Of a stretch of 64,000 nt of DNA, positions 27,518 to 38,043 are shown one piece after another (the stretch's first letter is position 1; each line of letters begins with the position of its first letter). This stretch comes from Niastella yeongjuensis (GTDB taxonomy: Bacteria; Bacteroidota; Bacteroidia; Chitinophagales; Chitinophagaceae). Below the pieces are notes generated by a model. The model made no database searches and had not been told where the DNA came from. It worked only from the letters and a program-made list of their open reading frames with translations. The stretch lies in contig NZ_FOCZ01000003.1 in assembly GCF_900110245.1 (NCBI RefSeq), positions 310,001 to 374,000 of the forward strand. Reading direction: 5' to 3'. The translations under genes were made by a program, and so were the position numbers.

Positions 27518-27532
27518 AGTTGATGATAGTAT

Positions 27533-29161
27533 ATGAAAGCTAAAGTTATATTTTTTGCTGTCTTTTTTGGTGTGATTTTATTTAATTCCTGCGGTAGTCG
27601 TACAAGCGGTAATAAACAGGTATTTCATTACAATGAAACTACCGGTATTCCCACGCTTGACCCGGCTTTTGCCAAAAACCAGGCGATCATTTGGGCAGTC
27701 CATCAGTTGTACAATACCCTGGTAGAAACAAACGACGCCCTAAAGATCGTTCCCTCCCTGGCTTACCGCTGGGAGGTATCGGCTGACCGCAAGGTTTATA
27801 CATTCCATTTACGGCCCGGGGTTTTCTTTCATGACAACGATGCTTTCCCCGGGGGGAAAGGCCGGCCCTTAACAGCTTTTGATGTAGCCTACAGCTTCAG
27901 CCGCATAATAGACCCGGCAACAGCCAGCAGCGGCGCCTGGATCTTCAACGACCGGGTAAAGGATAAAGACAGTTTTAAGGCACTGAATGATTCTACCTTT
28001 CAGCTTACCTTAAAAAGTCCTTTCGCGCCTATTCTGGGTTTGTTGAGCATGCAATACTGCTCCATTGTGCCCAGGGAAGTGGTTACCAGATACGGGGCTG
28101 ATTTTCGCAGTCATCCCTGCGGTACGGGTCCGTTTCAATTCAAAGCCTGGGAAGAAGGGCAGGCCATGATTTTGCAGAAGAATGACCATTATTTTGAACA
28201 CGACAGCGCCGGCAGACCCCTGCCGTATCTCGATGGCATCAAGATCACTTTTCTGGACAGCAGGGCTACCGAATTCCTGTTGTTTCAACAGGGCGAACTG
28301 GATTTTATCAACGACATAGACCCCTCCTTCAAGGATGAGATCCTTACTAAAAAAGGACAATTGCGTCAGGACTGGCAGGGTAAGATCATTCTTTCCAAAC
28401 ACTCTTATCTGAATACAGAATACCTGGGCATCTTAATGGATAAGAACAATCCACTGGTGACCGGCTCCCCCCTGCGGATGAAAGCCGTACGGCAGGCTAT
28501 CAATTATGGGTTCGACCGGCGCAAGATGATCATGTACCTGTACAATTCGAAAGGGATGCCGGCAGAAAGCGGGTTTATTCCAGCTGGTTTGCCTTCGTTC
28601 GACAGCAGTGTGGTGAAAGGATATTCCTATAATCCGGTTAAAGCCCGCGAATTGTTGCAGTCGGCAGGTTTTCCCGATGGGGAAGGACTGCCGGTAATAA
28701 AGCTGCTTACCATCCCCATCTATAGCGATATAGCCGGTTTTATTGCACGTCAGTTAGAAGAAGTAGGCATCAAAATACAGATAGAAGTAATACCCAAGAG
28801 CCTGTTGCTGGAACAAACGGCCAAATCGCAGGCGCTGTTCTTCCGTGGCAGCTGGATAGCCGATTTCCCGGAAGCAGAAAATTACCTGAGCGTATTTTAT
28901 GGCAGCAATCCTGCACCGCCTAACTACACCCGTTATAACAATCCAAAATTCGATGCCCTGTACGATCAGGCCATGGTAACGGAAAACGATAGCCTGCGTT
29001 ATAAGTTATACCAGCAAATGGACCAACTGGTGATCGATGACGCACCGGTAGTACCATTATTTTATGATGAGGTGGTGAGGTTGGTGCAGCCTAAAGTGAA
29101 GCATTTTGCTCCTGATGGATTGAATCAGTTGGAATTGAGGCGAACGTATTTTGAGAAATGA
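27533..29161 (+). CDS. ABC transporter substrate-binding lipoprotein, peptide/nickel family (SBP_bac_5)
   Basis: The 542-residue lipoprotein (signal MKAKVIFFAVFFGVILFNSC) has the family 5 solute-binding fold. IPTLDPAFAKNQAIIWAVHQ and LVPSLAYRWEVSADRKVYTF-like strands near 65-90 are followed by YSFSRIIDPATASSG near 125 and KAVRQAINYGFDRR near 320. It should deliver oligopeptides to an ABC importer, but no permease or ATPase gene is nearby. Divergence from an M1 aminopeptidase suggests peptide use as a shared theme. Confidence 0.9.
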   Translation: MKAKVIFFAVFFGVILFNSCGSRTSGNKQVFHYNETTGIPTLDPAFAKNQAIIWAVHQLYNTLVETNDALKIVPSLAYRWEVSADRKVYTFHLRPGVFFHDNDAFPGGKGRPLTAFDVAYSFSRIIDPATASSGAWIFNDRVKDKDSFKALNDSTFQLTLKSPFAPILGLLSMQYCSIVPREVVTRYGADFRSHPCGTGPFQFKAWEEGQAMILQKNDHYFEHDSAGRPLPYLDGIKITFLDSRATEFLLFQQGELDFINDIDPSFKDEILTKKGQLRQDWQGKIILSKHSYLNTEYLGILMDKNNPLVTGSPLRMKAVRQAINYGFDRRKMIMYLYNSKGMPAESGFIPAGLPSFDSSVVKGYSYNPVKARELLQSAGFPDGEGLPVIKLLTIPIYSDIAGFIARQLEEVGIKIQIEVIPKSLLLEQTAKSQALFFRGSWIADFPEAENYLSVFYGSNPAPPNYTRYNNPKFDALYDQAMVTENDSLRYKLYQQMDQLVIDDAPVVPLFYDEVVRLVQPKVKHFAPDGLNQLELRRTYFEK

Positions 29162-29162
29162 A

Positions 29163-29306
29163 AAGACCTGTAAGGTGCGCCTTTTGAGTTTGATTTTTTA
29201 GACAGTCTAAGCGCTCCTGACAGGTCGGTATATAAAGCGAAAGACCTGTCAGGTGCAAGTCATCATGCTGCGTATGCTAGCTCAAATGATGCACCTTACA
29301 GGTCTT
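29163..29306. repeat. CCTGTAAGGT/CCTGACAGGT repeat with 16-bp inverted ends
   Basis: AAGACCTGTAAGGTGC (29163-29178) and GCACCTTACAGGTCTT (29291-29306) are exact inverted copies. Between them lie CTCCTGACAGGTC and GACCTGTCAGG, which also pair. Related ACCTGTAAGGT or CCTGACAGG motifs occur at 12270-12345, 14169-14180 and 40567-40576. The element fills the gap between two convergent genes and can fold into a large hairpin. Confidence 0.7.
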
Positions 29307-29314
29307 GTATTCAA

Positions 29315-29971
29315 CTAGTGTTTCAACTTACTCTTAAACACCTTCTCAAACTTCTCCACCTTGGGTCTGATAACAATGCTGCAATAAGGCTGATCACCAT
29401 TCTGGTTGTAATAATCCTGGTGATAGTTTTCAGCGGCATAGAACTTCGTGTACGGTGAGATTTCCGTTACGATGGGATCGTTAAAGGCGCCGCTTTTATC
29501 CAGTTCAGCTTTATATTTTTCGGCTTTTTCTTTTTGTTCGTTGTTGTGATAAAAGATCACACTGCGGTATTGTGTACCTACGTCGGCACCTTGTCTGTTA
29601 AGGGTGGTAGGGTCGTGGGTTTTCCAGAAAACTTCCAGCAACTCATCATAAGTGATCTTTTTAGGATCATACACCACCTGTATTACTTCTGCATGGCCGG
29701 TATTGCCGGTACATACCTCTTTATAGGTAGGGTTGGCAACGGTACCGCCGCTGTACCCTGAAGTAGATTTGATCACACCTTCCAGTTCCTGGAAGATAGC
29801 CTCTGTACACCAAAAGCAACCGGTACCAAACGTGGCGGTATCGGTGGCCGTGTTCACCATATTTGTAGTTGTTGTCATATCCTTGCTTATATTCTTTTTT
29901 TCGTTTCGTTTTTGTGCGCAGGAGAACAATGTGACTATTGTTACCAACACACCTGTCAAAAAGACCTTCAT
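29315..29971 (-). CDS. msrA: Peptide methionine sulfoxide reductase A, exported
   Basis: The 218-residue protein has the MsrA core: GTGCFWCTEAIF near 52 with the catalytic Cys, GYSGG, NPTYKEVCTGNTGHAEVIQV, and FWKTHDPTTLNRQGADVGTQYRS. It reduces methionine-S-sulfoxide in proteins. A lipoprotein-type signal (MKVFLTGVLVTIVTLFSC) precedes it, so it acts outside the cytosol. The start at 29971 is chosen for that signal; ATG 29998 in frame would add nine residues. No MsrB domain or gene adjoins it. Confidence 0.93.
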   Translation of the reverse strand: MKVFLTGVLVTIVTLFSCAQKRNEKKNISKDMTTTTNMVNTATDTATFGTGCFWCTEAIFQELEGVIKSTSGYSGGTVANPTYKEVCTGNTGHAEVIQVVYDPKKITYDELLEVFWKTHDPTTLNRQGADVGTQYRSVIFYHNNEQKEKAEKYKAELDKSGAFNDPIVTEISPYTKFYAAENYHQDYYNQNGDQPYCSIVIRPKVEKFEKVFKSKLKH

Positions 29972-30111
29972 TCCATGTTGTTTTATCAGATGTATCATTG
30001 TATTGTTTTTAAACACCACTATATACGCGGGGTGTGCAGTGGCAGATGTTAAGGAAATACAAAAGTAGCAATTGACGGTAATACCATATTAGACGACGGC
30101 TAAAATAAAAA

Positions 30112-30139
30112 ACTGCACCTGCCAGTTGGCCGATGCAGT
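30112..30139 (-). terminator. Terminator of the R/T-rich exported protein gene
   Basis: ACTGCA (30112-30117) and TGCAGT (30134-30139) close a hairpin with an inner GCC/GGC pair. On the minus strand it is followed by TTTTTTATTTTA. Confidence 0.7.
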
Positions 30140-30164
30140 GTAACTAACCTTCGGATATTCAAAA

Positions 30165-31127
30165 CTATCTTCTTCTACGTTTTACAGTAGTGGTGGTTCT
30201 GTTTACCTGTCCGCCGTGCGGGCCGCTAACGGTGGTTGTTCTTCTGTGAACAGTGGTGTTGTTGCCGCCGCCAACAGGGGCTGTTCTGGTGCGAACAGGG
30301 GCATTGTTGCTGCGAACAACGGTTGTTCTGGTTGTTCTGCGGGCGCGGTAAGTGGTTATTTGAGCCTGGTGACGGGTGGTAACCGTTACCGAAGTAACCC
30401 GCATAGGTCTGTAAATAGGTTGTGCTACAACAACGCGGCGGGTGGTAACTACTGCATAATGCGCGCGGTAGTGATAACGAATGGGGCGGTAAACGGTGTA
30501 TGCCATTGGGCGCCAGGGGCGATACCAAACGGGGTGCGCACGCCAGGTGTAAGGTGATACCCACACTACATAGGAGGGGGCATATACAAACCGAACACAA
30601 GGCCAGGCCCAAACGTTCACTATAATACCGTCAGTGGAGAATGGGTTGGCGCTTTCCATATTAGGACCGCCGGCCAGGTTGGATGTACCTTCATTAAACG
30701 CATTCTCAGCTTCCTCGGGTTCTACAATGGTTTCCTGTCCATAAATATCTTCGTCGCCGACAATGTCGATCACGGCATTGTCATTACCGGTTTTTTGCAG
30801 TTCTATCACGGCAATATCCTGACTTTCGGTTTCAGAGATAATATCCTGCAGCACAAATACCTCCACATCATTCTCACGTTTGCTTACTACTTTTATATAA
30901 TCGGTGTTGCCATCTTCGTTAAGATCGAGGTTGTTTACTTTACTGTCTTCAGAGTTGAGCAGTTTTTCAAAATCTTCGGGAGACCCTGCTTTTTTAAACA
31001 GATCGAGGGCGCCCGATAAACTGAAGTTATCGCCGGGTAACTGGGGACTATCTGATGCCGTGCTGGTTTGTGCTTTCAAGGTGCTGGTAGCTAAAAGAAT
31101 AAGCACACTGGGTATAAGATACTTCAT
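30165..31127 (-). CDS. Exported protein with acidic N-terminal and very basic Arg/Thr-rich C-terminal half
   Basis: The 320-residue protein has a signal peptide (MKYLIPSVLILLATSTLKAQ). A compact acidic domain at about 30-145 contains NSEDSKVNNLDLNEDGNTDY, an EF-hand-like DLNEDGNTD loop, and EVFVLQDI. The aromatic segment VWAWPCVRFVYAPSYVVWVS near 170 follows. The last 120 residues are repeats of Arg, Thr, Val and Tyr (RRTTRTTVVRSN, HRRTTTVSG) ending in KRRRR. I know this layout from Bacteroidota genomes but no function. The calcium-binding and nucleic-acid or polyanion-binding readings are guesses. ATG 31127 is preferred over the MRT start nine bases upstream. Confidence 0.75.
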   Translation of the reverse strand: MKYLIPSVLILLATSTLKAQTSTASDSPQLPGDNFSLSGALDLFKKAGSPEDFEKLLNSEDSKVNNLDLNEDGNTDYIKVVSKRENDVEVFVLQDIISETESQDIAVIELQKTGNDNAVIDIVGDEDIYGQETIVEPEEAENAFNEGTSNLAGGPNMESANPFSTDGIIVNVWAWPCVRFVYAPSYVVWVSPYTWRAHPVWYRPWRPMAYTVYRPIRYHYRAHYAVVTTRRVVVAQPIYRPMRVTSVTVTTRHQAQITTYRARRTTRTTVVRSNNAPVRTRTAPVGGGNNTTVHRRTTTVSGPHGGQVNRTTTTVKRRRR

Positions 31128-31286
31128 TGTACGCAATTGATTTGTAAGTCAGACCGGTTCCTGATTAGAAGGTTTAAAAGGGGTAACCGGGTAAAATATT
31201 GTATAGTATATTTTATAAATATATCGGCAGGGGTTGTAGGATCGAATTGACTGTAGTAATATTACGCCCCGCTATAGGAAGCAATT

Positions 31287-31736
31287 ATGAAAAAGATAGA
31301 GAACATCCTTTTTTGGCCGGTGCTTATTTTGTTGTTTTTTACTGCATCGAAATTTGGTAGGGCATCAACCGACCTTAATATCGATGATAGCTATTATATC
31401 ATCCCCAACTCATATGTAGCGGGTACATGTGCCCTGTGGCTGCTGCTGGTTGTCTTTTTGCTGAAATTGATCCGTCGCCGGCACCAGACAGTGAATAAAA
31501 AGATCACCCTTACCTACATGGGAGTAACATTGTTACTCGTAACTGGTTTCCTGGCATTGGGACTGGTAAACGGTGGCTCTGCTGCCGGTAATTATACCAC
31601 TTCCGACCTGGATGCATTGATGTTCAGGAACCAATTGAGGGTGCTATGTGGCTGGTGCTTTTTGCTGGTGCAGGTTATTTTTCTGATATATTTCTTTGTG
31701 CAAATCGTAAAAAAGCCCGTCCCGGGTGGTTTATAG
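31287..31736 (+). CDS. Four-helix membrane protein, unknown function
   Basis: The 149-residue protein has four hydrophobic helices at about 6-26, 45-62, 75-95 and 116-140. A periplasmic loop with several Asp/Tyr residues (DLNIDDSYYIIPNSY) lies between the first two, and RRRHQ after helix 2 supports the topology. No family motif is visible. It precedes mutS2 by 85 bases, with a -7 box between them, so it is probably a separate transcript. Confidence 0.7.
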   Translation: MKKIENILFWPVLILLFFTASKFGRASTDLNIDDSYYIIPNSYVAGTCALWLLLVVFLLKLIRRRHQTVNKKITLTYMGVTLLLVTGFLALGLVNGGSAAGNYTTSDLDALMFRNQLRVLCGWCFLLVQVIFLIYFFVQIVKKPVPGGL

Positions 31737-31790
31737 GCCATCTGGTTCCAGATAATACCGTGTACATTACCCACAACCAAAAAACTATAG

Positions 31791-31798
31791 TACCTTTG
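31791..31798 (+). promoter_or_regulatory. -7 box TACCTTTG of mutS2
   Basis: TACCTTTG fits TAnnTTTG and lies 23 bases before the mutS2 ATG. The -33 position has no clear TTG. Confidence 0.45.
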
Positions 31799-31821
31799 CC
31801 GGTTCGAGAAGAGTTATTTAT

Positions 31822-33936
31822 ATGAAGTTTTTTCCTGAAACGGCGTTATCACAACTGGAGTTTGATAAAGTTAAGGCTCTGCTGGAAGAGCATAGTAAAA
31901 CGGAGTATGCCAAAAGCAAATCGCAAGACCTGCGCATTCATACCCGCAAAGAATTTATTGAGCTGGAGTTACAACAAAGCCACGAATACAAATTATTGAT
32001 AGAGCACAGCATGTATTTCCCTAATGATTACGTGCTGAACCTGGCCAAAGAATTACGATTACTGGGCATTAGCGGCGCTATGCTTACCGGTGAACAGTTT
32101 ATGCAAATACGTAAGCTGGCCGAAAGCATTTCAAACATTTTCCGCTGGTTCGATGCGGACCGCCGCCTGGCATATCCAGCCCTGGTAAAAGTGATCGGTG
32201 ACACCTATTACGAAAAGGTGATCATGGAACTGATAGATGATGTGCTGCTGGAGAATGGCGAGGTAAGAGACAATGCATCGGAAGACCTGGCACGCATTCG
32301 CAGCAGCCTGTACCGGCGCCGTACCGAATTGCGCCGCCTGTTCGATAAGATCGTTCAAAAGCTAAGCAAAGCTGGTTATACGGCAGATATCGATGAGGCC
32401 TTTCTGAACGGCCGCCGCGTGGTTGCCATCGTAGCAGAACAAAAGCGGCAGGTAAAAGGGATCCTGCACGGTGAAAGCGATACCCGCCGCACCTCGTATA
32501 TTGAACCGGAAGAAACCATCGAGCTGAACAATGAGATCTTTGGGCTGGAGAATGATGAACGGCGCGAAGTGCACCGCATCCTGCAACAACTCACTGCCCG
32601 GCTGGCCATGTATGCTCCCCTGCTGAAAACCTGGCACCAGGTATTGGGTGAATACGATTTTATACAGGCCAAGGCAAAGCTGGCGCTTGATATGAATGGC
32701 AACTTCCCCATGCTGCAGGATAAAGCGCATGTGCAGCTGATACAGGCCTATCACCCATTACTGTACCTGTACCATCAGAAATCGAAGAAACCAACCATTC
32801 CGGTTGATGTTACACTCGATGAAAAAAGACGCATCCTGGTGATCTCAGGACCTAACGCCGGTGGTAAAACCGTTACCATGAAAACGGTAGGGCTTTCGCA
32901 ACTAATGATCCAGAGTGGTTTGCTGGTACCGGCACATCCCAATTCGGTGTTTGGTATTTTCAAACAGATCATGATCCATATCGGTGATACCCAAAGCATC
33001 GAGTTCGAGTTGAGTACTTACAGCTCGCACCTGTTGCACATGAAGCATTTTATTGAAAATGCCAATGGTAAAACCCTGTTCTTTATCGATGAGCTGGGTA
33101 GTGGTAGTGATCCCAATCTGGGGGGCGCATTTGCCGAGGTGATCATGGAAGAACTGGGGCATAAACATGCCATGGGTATTGTTACCACCCACTACCTGAA
33201 CCTGAAGGTAATGGCCAACAAAACACCGGGCATCATCAACGGAGCTATGGCCTTTGATGAAAAAACATTGATGCCGTTGTATAAACTGACCGTTGGTAAA
33301 CCCGGTAGCTCGTACACCTTCTCTATTGCCGAACGCATCGGGCTCGATAAACGGTTGATAGAACGCGCACGCAACCTCGTCGATGAAGATCATTTCCGCC
33401 TCGATAAATTATTGAACCGCGCCGAGCAGGACCAACGGGAGATTGAAAAGAAAGAGAAGGAACTGTCGAAGCTGATCAAAGAAAATGAAAAGCTGCATAA
33501 GGAAATGCAACTGGTGATCAATAAAGAACGACACCTGCAACAGGTGGAAGTATTGAAACACCAGAACCGCATTACCGAAGACCGGATCGCTTTCCTGAAA
33601 GACATGGAACGCACCCTGAAACAGCTGGTGTTTGACTGGAAGAAAGCCGAAGCACAGGACGATAAGAAAGACCTGATAAAACAAATGCATGCCCTGTTGT
33701 TCAAACAACATCAGAAACAGGTTACGGAGAAAGTAAAGAAAAAGATCAACTCAAAATACGATGAGGTAGGTGGTGACATACAGGTAGGTGATAAAGTATT
33801 GATGAAAAAGAACCACCAGGTAGGGGAGGTAAAAGAGCTGCGCGGTAAGAAAGCAGTTGTTCAGTTAGGACTTATGCCTATTACCGTTTCGGTTGATGAT
33901 CTGGTGGTTGTTACGGAGAAAGAGAATGAGGAATAG
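31822..33936 (+). CDS. mutS2: MutS2 family ATPase lacking the Smr nuclease domain
   Basis: The 704-residue protein has MutS2 core/lever helices (ALSQLEFDKVKALLEEHSKT), the Walker A GPNAGGKT near 343 and Walker B FFIDELGSGSDP near 420. The ABC signature region and a long charged coiled coil follow at about 530-620. A small beta domain (GDIQVGDKVLMKK) closes it. Full MutS2 ends in an Smr endonuclease domain, which is absent here: the frame closes at VVVTEKENEE. MutS2 proteins suppress homologous recombination or rescue collided ribosomes. An Smr-less form is common in Bacteroidota, as far as I know. Confidence 0.9.
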   Translation: MKFFPETALSQLEFDKVKALLEEHSKTEYAKSKSQDLRIHTRKEFIELELQQSHEYKLLIEHSMYFPNDYVLNLAKELRLLGISGAMLTGEQFMQIRKLAESISNIFRWFDADRRLAYPALVKVIGDTYYEKVIMELIDDVLLENGEVRDNASEDLARIRSSLYRRRTELRRLFDKIVQKLSKAGYTADIDEAFLNGRRVVAIVAEQKRQVKGILHGESDTRRTSYIEPEETIELNNEIFGLENDERREVHRILQQLTARLAMYAPLLKTWHQVLGEYDFIQAKAKLALDMNGNFPMLQDKAHVQLIQAYHPLLYLYHQKSKKPTIPVDVTLDEKRRILVISGPNAGGKTVTMKTVGLSQLMIQSGLLVPAHPNSVFGIFKQIMIHIGDTQSIEFELSTYSSHLLHMKHFIENANGKTLFFIDELGSGSDPNLGGAFAEVIMEELGHKHAMGIVTTHYLNLKVMANKTPGIINGAMAFDEKTLMPLYKLTVGKPGSSYTFSIAERIGLDKRLIERARNLVDEDHFRLDKLLNRAEQDQREIEKKEKELSKLIKENEKLHKEMQLVINKERHLQQVEVLKHQNRITEDRIAFLKDMERTLKQLVFDWKKAEAQDDKKDLIKQMHALLFKQHQKQVTEKVKKKINSKYDEVGGDIQVGDKVLMKKNHQVGEVKELRGKKAVVQLGLMPITVSVDDLVVVTEKENEE

Positions 33937-34038
33937 TTGAAAGTTGAAAGTTTAAAGTTGAAAGTTCATAGGTTATTATGTTATTGGGTTTGAAGTTGAA
34001 AGGTTGACCCGCCTACGCCAAGGCTTCGGCGGGCGAAG
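33937..34038. repeat. GTTGAAAGTTTAAAG repeat and REP-like hairpin
   Basis: Bases 33937-33966 repeat GTTGAAAGTTTAAAGTTGAAAG. Bases 34008-34038 hold a 31-base element with CCCGCC at its left and GGCGGG at its right, and an inner GCC-AA-GGC. It matches 59575-59605 at 28 of 31 positions. GTTAACACGTTGACAAGTTAA units follow to 34080. Confidence 0.75.
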
Positions 34039-34113
34039 CAAGTTAACACGTTGACAAGTTAATACGTTGATAGCGTTGACAGGGAGGTTGAAATTAGTGG
34101 CGAGATTGTATTT

Positions 34114-34147
34114 CTCCCCCTCCACCGGAGGGGGCCGGGGGGAGGCC
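34114..34147. repeat. GC-rich hairpin repeat (CTCCCCCTCC/GGAGGGGG)
   Basis: CCCCCTCC-ACC-GGAGGGGG forms an 8-bp stem and is followed by GGGGGGAGGCC. The reverse complement resembles 35214-35245, so both belong to one dispersed family. Confidence 0.6.
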
Positions 34148-34150
34148 CAC

Positions 34151-34182
34151 AAAAGCTCCTTTGGATTACCAAAGGAGCTTTT
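34151..34182. terminator. Bidirectional terminator between mutS2 and the CBS gene
   Basis: AAAAGCTCCTTTGG (34151-34164) and CCAAAGGAGCTTTT (34169-34182) form a perfect 14-bp stem with an ATTA loop, flanked by A and T runs. Confidence 0.9.
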
Positions 34183-34201
34183 TAGTTAGTTGCTGCTACG
34201 C

Positions 34202-34639
34202 TTATAAACTGGAATGCAGGTAGTCTTTTAACTGGGTAATGGTTTCCTGTTGCGACAGGATCGTTTCTTTTACCACATCATTGATAGAAATGATACCGGT
34301 TACCTGGTTCTCGTCGAAAACGGGCAGGTAACGGATGTTTTTGTCGGACATTAACTGCATGCAATAATCAACAGAATCGTGCGCGGTAACACGCGGCAGA
34401 TCGTTAGACATGATCTCCGATACAATTGTGTCGGTAGAAGATTTCCCCTTGAGAACTACCTTGCGCGAGTAATCACGTTCTGTAACAATGCCCAGGTAGT
34501 GGCCATCTTGCAAAACCATCACGGAACCGATATTCTGATCGGCCATGATATGGAGCGCTTCCAGTACTGTTGTTTCCGGTGAAACGGTAGTAATATTGCT
34601 TCCCTTACGAAGCAGAACATCGGCCACTTTTTTATTCAT
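34202..34639 (-). CDS. Tandem CBS-domain protein
   Basis: The 145-residue protein consists of two CBS motifs, at about 10-65 (TVLEALHIMADQNIGSVMVL, GIVTERDYSRKVV) and 78-128 (VDYCMQLMSDKNIRYLPVFD, GIISINDVVKETI). CBS pairs bind adenosyl nucleotides such as AMP, ATP or SAM and usually act as energy or ligand sensors. There is no attached catalytic domain, and no partner is encoded nearby. It is monocistronic between a terminator and a divergent lipoprotein gene. Confidence 0.93.
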   Translation of the reverse strand: MNKKVADVLLRKGSNITTVSPETTVLEALHIMADQNIGSVMVLQDGHYLGIVTERDYSRKVVLKGKSSTDTIVSEIMSNDLPRVTAHDSVDYCMQLMSDKNIRYLPVFDENQVTGIISINDVVKETILSQQETITQLKDYLHSSL

Positions 34640-34812
34640 ACGGCATTGTTTTGGTGAGCAATCATTTAAAGTAAATTACTGAAAAAGCAATAGAAAACCT
34701 AAGCCAGACGGGCATTTTATGCAAAAACCGTGAATTTCACGGGGGTTGTCCCCATTTGATCCTTGCCAAAAAATGTGTATTATAGCGCAATTTTTAATCG
34801 TATCCTTTCATC

Positions 34813-35214
34813 ATGAAATCCTTAATATCCAAAGCATTAATTCCAACCGTATTATTCATTCAATCCTGTAGCCATTCCAAAAATGCGCAAAGCGATTATT
34901 CCCGGGTTCCGTTGGAAAACCTGCTGGATTCCATTGGCAGTTACCAGAATAAAAAAGTAGAGATCCGGGGGTATTACGTTTGTGGTGCAGAACATACTTC
35001 AGTTCAGCCTGAGATCCAGCCTGTTTCGGATTATAAATCCTACGATTGGACAGCCCGCATCTGGGTAGAAGCCAAACATTCCAAATCAATGAATGGCTGC
35101 GACACCATGAGTAATCGCACTGTTTTGATCCGGGGCACCATCGATTCTTCCCGGCACGGGTACGAAGGCGGTTACCCGGCCACTATCCGGCACGCGGTTA
35201 TTGAAGTACAGTAG
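34813..35214 (+). CDS. Small lipoprotein, unknown function
   Basis: The 133-residue protein has a lipoprotein signal with the Cys at 19 (TVLFIQSCSHS). The mature part has an OB-like beta pattern (KKVEIRGYYVCGAEHTS, ARIWVEA, TVLIRGTIDSS) and three Cys. No family is recognised, though the strand pattern resembles small outer-membrane-associated OB-fold lipoproteins. The last base of its stop codon touches the repeat at 35214-35245. It is divergent from the CBS gene. Confidence 0.6.
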   Translation: MKSLISKALIPTVLFIQSCSHSKNAQSDYSRVPLENLLDSIGSYQNKKVEIRGYYVCGAEHTSVQPEIQPVSDYKSYDWTARIWVEAKHSKSMNGCDTMSNRTVLIRGTIDSSRHGYEGGYPATIRHAVIEVQ

Positions 35215-35245
35215 GCCCCCTCCAACCTCCCCACATTAGGGGGAG
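35214..35245. repeat. GC-rich hairpin repeat, second copy
   Basis: The element begins GGCCCCCTCCAACCTCCCC and ends GGGGGAG. CTCCCC and GGGGAG can pair around ACATTA. It is related to 34114-34147 in the opposite orientation and probably terminates the two convergent genes beside it. Confidence 0.55.
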
Positions 35246-35265
35246 ACTAATAAGTGTTGTAAAAT

Positions 35266-37968
<2,703 letters not shown>

Positions 37969-38000
37969 TTATAAAAGTAAAGAAGTGGTCATTATTGCCT

Positions 38001-38030
38001 TTGGAAGTTGAAACTTATGGGGTATCTTGC
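38001..38030 (+). promoter_or_regulatory. Promoter of lhgO
   Basis: TTG at 38001-38003, a 19-base spacer and TATCTTGC at 38023-38030 fit the Bacteroidota -33/-7 pattern with one mismatch (TTGC for TTTG). The ATG is 14 bases downstream. Confidence 0.5.
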
Positions 38031-38043
38031 GAACCCATAATCC

